A stretch of 64,000 bases of DNA from Pseudomonas viridiflava (GTDB taxonomy: Bacteria > Pseudomonadota > Gammaproteobacteria > Pseudomonadales > Pseudomonadaceae): contig NZ_UUPU01000027.1 of assembly GCF_900591205.1 (NCBI RefSeq), positions 186,001 through 250,000 on the forward strand, in the 5' to 3' direction. The notes under the pieces are model-generated. The model worked only from the letters and a program-made list of their open reading frames with translations. It searched no databases and had not been told where the DNA came from. Below are positions 61,939 to 64,000 of this stretch, in pieces; position 1 is the stretch's first letter, and every line of letters begins with the position of its first letter. The translations under genes were made by a program, and so were the position numbers.

Positions 61939-63282
61939 ATGCCAACCTGTTCCGTACACCCGTTGCCCTACCGCGCCAACCCCGCCGAGTATTTTGCGGC
62001 GATCCGCCATGCCCCCGGCGCGGTGCTGCTCGACAGCGGCCGCCCGTCGGCCGAGCGCGGGCGTTATGACCTGCTCAGCGCGTGGCCACAAGCGACGTTG
62101 ACCGTAAAGCCTGACGAGAGCGGCAGTGATTTCCTGCAGCGTTTACGCAAAAACCTGACGCTGCTGGGTGAAGCGGCAATCCCCCCAGGGTTCGAGCTGC
62201 CGTTCGCTGGCGGGCTGATTGGCTACCTGAGCTATGACTTCGGCCGCCATCTGGAGCACATGCCACACTTGGCGGCGGACGATTTGCACCTGCCGGACGC
62301 GCGTTTCGGGCTGTATGCCTGGGCGCTGGTCAGCGACCACCAGGCGCAGGCCAGCCAGTTGGTGTTTCACCCCTCGCTCGCCGACAGCGAACGGCAACGG
62401 CTGATCGCGCTGTTCAGCCATGGCGGTGTCGACACCTCGGCGACCTTCAAACTTCAGGGCCCGATGGCTCCGGACCTCAGCGCCGAGGCGTATCGCCAGG
62501 CCATCGTGCGTATCCAGGACTATATCCAGGCCGGCGACTGCTACCAGGTCAACTTCGCCCAGCGTTTCCGAGCGCCATGCAGTGGCGATCCCTGGGCCGC
62601 CTATTGCGCCTTGCGCGAAGCCTGCCCGACGCCATTCTCCGGGTTCCAGAGCCTGCCGGACGACAGCGCGGTGCTGAGCCTGTCGCCGGAGCGTTTTGTG
62701 CGCATCAGCGAACGCAAGGTCGAAACCCGCCCGATCAAGGGCACCCGCCCTCGCGGTTTGACGCCTGACGAGGACGCCGCCAACGCCGCCGAACTACTGG
62801 CGAGCCCCAAGGATCGTGCCGAAAACCTGATGATCGTCGACTTGCTGCGCAACGATCTCGGCCGTAGCTGCCGCACCGGCTCGGTCAAGGTCCCGGAGCT
62901 GTTCAGCCTGGAAAGCTACCCCAATGTGCACCACCTGGTGAGCAGCGTGACCGGCGTGCTGGCCGACGACAAAGACCCCCTCGACCTGATCGCCGGCAGC
63001 TTCCCCGGCGGTTCCATCACCGGCGCGCCGAAGATTCGCGCCATGCAGATCATCGACGAGCTGGAGCCGACCCGACGCGGGTTGTACTGCGGCTCGCTGA
63101 TGTACCTGGACGTGCGCGGCGAGATGGACAGCTCCATCGCGATACGCAGTTTGCTGGTCAAGGATGGCCAGGTGTGCTGCTGGGGCGGCGGCGGGATTGT
63201 GGCGGACTCGCAGTGGGAGGCGGAGTATCAAGAGTCGCTGACCAAGGTACGGGTGTTGTTACAAACTTTGGAAGGTCTGTAG
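61939..63282 (+). CDS. pabB: Aminodeoxychorismate synthase component I
   Basis: A 447-residue chorismate-using enzyme making 4-amino-4-deoxychorismate for folate. Motifs: RPIKGTRPRG, ENLMIVDLLRNDLGR and GGSITGAPKIRAMQIIDELE. The N-terminus has the GLIGYLSYDFGR segment. It is monocistronic here; no pabA partner is adjacent. Anthranilate synthase is a less likely reading given length and motifs. Confidence 0.93.
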   Translation: MPTCSVHPLPYRANPAEYFAAIRHAPGAVLLDSGRPSAERGRYDLLSAWPQATLTVKPDESGSDFLQRLRKNLTLLGEAAIPPGFELPFAGGLIGYLSYDFGRHLEHMPHLAADDLHLPDARFGLYAWALVSDHQAQASQLVFHPSLADSERQRLIALFSHGGVDTSATFKLQGPMAPDLSAEAYRQAIVRIQDYIQAGDCYQVNFAQRFRAPCSGDPWAAYCALREACPTPFSGFQSLPDDSAVLSLSPERFVRISERKVETRPIKGTRPRGLTPDEDAANAAELLASPKDRAENLMIVDLLRNDLGRSCRTGSVKVPELFSLESYPNVHHLVSSVTGVLADDKDPLDLIAGSFPGGSITGAPKIRAMQIIDELEPTRRGLYCGSLMYLDVRGEMDSSIAIRSLLVKDGQVCCWGGGGIVADSQWEAEYQESLTKVRVLLQTLEGL

Positions 63283-63486
63283 CGCCCCGCCATTCCTGGC
63301 TCTCGGACGTTGAGCTACAGGGCAGAAAAAGCCTGAATCAGAACGGCGGTGGACGCAGCATGGGCTGGGCGATAGCGTCCGGCAGACCGCCCACCCGCCG
63401 TCTGTGAAGGATCACATGAAGCGACTGCCCACTACGCGTCAGAAATTATTTCCGGGATTGCATATCCATCCAACCGCACCTATCAT
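63283..63486. other. Intergenic stretch between pabB and the toxin-antitoxin remnant
   Basis: About 204 bases in which no gene, repeat or clear promoter was recognised. Confidence 0.5.
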
Positions 63487-63501
63487 CTCCCAAATTGGGA
63501 G
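63487..63501. promoter_or_regulatory. Operator-like palindrome before higB
   Basis: CTCCCAAATTGGGAG is a perfect inverted repeat around a central A. It overlaps the higB ribosome site (GGGAGG), a usual place for antitoxin autoregulation. Confidence 0.6.
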
Positions 63502-63510
63502 GATTCAGCG

Positions 63511-63813
63511 ATGCGGGTAATCGCTCTCTCCACCTTACGAATATTCTGGGAAAGCCATCCCGCTTATACCGATGCCAAAACGCCACTGGTCGAGCTGTAT
63601 CGCCATTTGGAGAAGACCCCTTAAGCAACGCCGCAGGCACTCAAAGCCGAGCTTCGAACAGCGAGCATTCTCAAAGGCGGCAGGGTTGTTTTCAACGTGG
63701 GCGGCAACAAGTATCGAGTGATCATGGCGATCGACTATCTACGACAGCTGGGGTTCATCCGTTTTGTGGGAACCCACGCGCAATACGATCAGATCAACGC
63801 GGAGACCGTGTGA
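63511..63813 (+). pseudogene. higB: HigB-type toxin gene with in-frame stop
   Basis: Frame of 100 codons encoding a HigB/RelE-like mRNA interferase: MRVIALSTLRIFWESHP at the start, ASILKGGRVVFNVGGNKYR and FVGTHAQYDQINAETV at the end. A TAA at codon 38 (63622-63624) breaks it, between EKTP and ATPQALKAEL; the remaining frame is clean. The break leaves only 37 residues without the catalytic C-terminal part, so the toxin should be inactive. Its final stop overlaps the antitoxin ATG by one base. Confidence 0.85.
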
Positions 63814-64000
63814 TGAACATCAAACCTATTCATTCCCAGGAAGATCTTACGGCTGCGCTCGCGCGGGTCGAGCAGATATGGGGAGCAGACATCGGCTCAC
63901 CTGAAGGTGACGAGCTGGAAATCCTCGCGGTGCTGATTGAGAAGTACGAGGCGCAACACTTTCCAATGCCGGCGTCGGACCCGGTGGAAGCGATCCGATT
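63813..64000 (+). CDS. higA: HigA-type antitoxin (3' end cut by window)
   Basis: The first 62 codons of a HigA-like antitoxin, MNIKPIHSQEDLTAALARVE then DELEILAVLIEKYEAQHFPM. The helix-turn-helix that such antitoxins carry in the C-terminal half would lie beyond the edge. No inactivating change is seen in the visible part. It is coupled to the broken toxin gene. Confidence 0.8.
   Translation, partial: MNIKPIHSQEDLTAALARVEQIWGADIGSPEGDELEILAVLIEKYEAQHFPMPASDPVEAIR

Overview
The window looks like chromosomal DNA of a Pseudomonas from the fluorescens group. The evidence is the high-GC coding, the gene order smc / xdhABC-guaD, the block oprF-sigX-cmpX-crfX-cmaX-rraA-esterase-ppsA/ppsR, a cysteine-free proline-linker OprF, nasST-nasA, the prpBC-acnD-prpF-prpD operon, and many REP/REPIN palindromes of the GTGGGAGC(T/G)GGCTTGCC type between genes. 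No rRNA, tRNA, CRISPR array or complete insertion sequence was recognised.

Layout. 1-4 kb: C-terminally cut smc and a GntR regulator (minus). 4-12.5 kb: purine catabolism, xdhA-xdhB-xdhC-guaD (plus), then a GntR regulator and a BenE-type transporter. 12.5-20.2 kb: yggL-like gene, PBP4-type D,D-peptidase, a CHASE-PAS-GGDEF cyclase whose last codons lie in a REPIN, rlmKL, rmf. 20.3-24.1 kb: pyrD, then a small island of type III secretion relics (IagB-like transglycosylase, HilA-like DNA-binding domain, SctQ-like SpoA domain, SctC secretin). 24.3-30.1 kb: nitrate control (nasS, nasT), nitrate transporter, PP2C-kinase fusion and cobA. Both nasS and the transporter have a leader that can be drawn as a tandem hexaloop ANTAR element overlapping a terminator. 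30.1-39.2 kb: oprF, sigX, cmpX, crfX, cmaX, rraA-like, esterase, ppsA and divergent ppsR.

39.4-46.5 kb is the most unusual part. A MocR-type regulator diverges from a plus-strand set: EamA-type exporter; a 620-residue JAMM protease / ubiquitin-like / E1 (MoeB) / rhodanese fusion; a divergent cysteine synthase; a serine O-acetyltransferase with a long extra C-terminus; and an AlaX tRNA-editing protein. This resembles the CysO-CysM-Mec+ thiocarboxylate route to cysteine compressed into a few genes. With an exporter and a tRNA-editing enzyme added, it suggests synthesis and release of cysteine or a sulfur or non-protein amino acid.

46.7-49.8 kb: two-gene ABC importer without a binding protein. 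49.9-58.4 kb: 2-methylcitrate cycle operon with its GntR regulator and two TGTCGACA palindromes. 58.7-61.7 kb: retropepsin-like protein, inactive-transglutaminase 7TM protein and ATP-grasp protein in one operon. 61.9-63.3 kb: pabB. The window ends in a HigB-type toxin gene broken by an in-frame stop and the start of its antitoxin gene.
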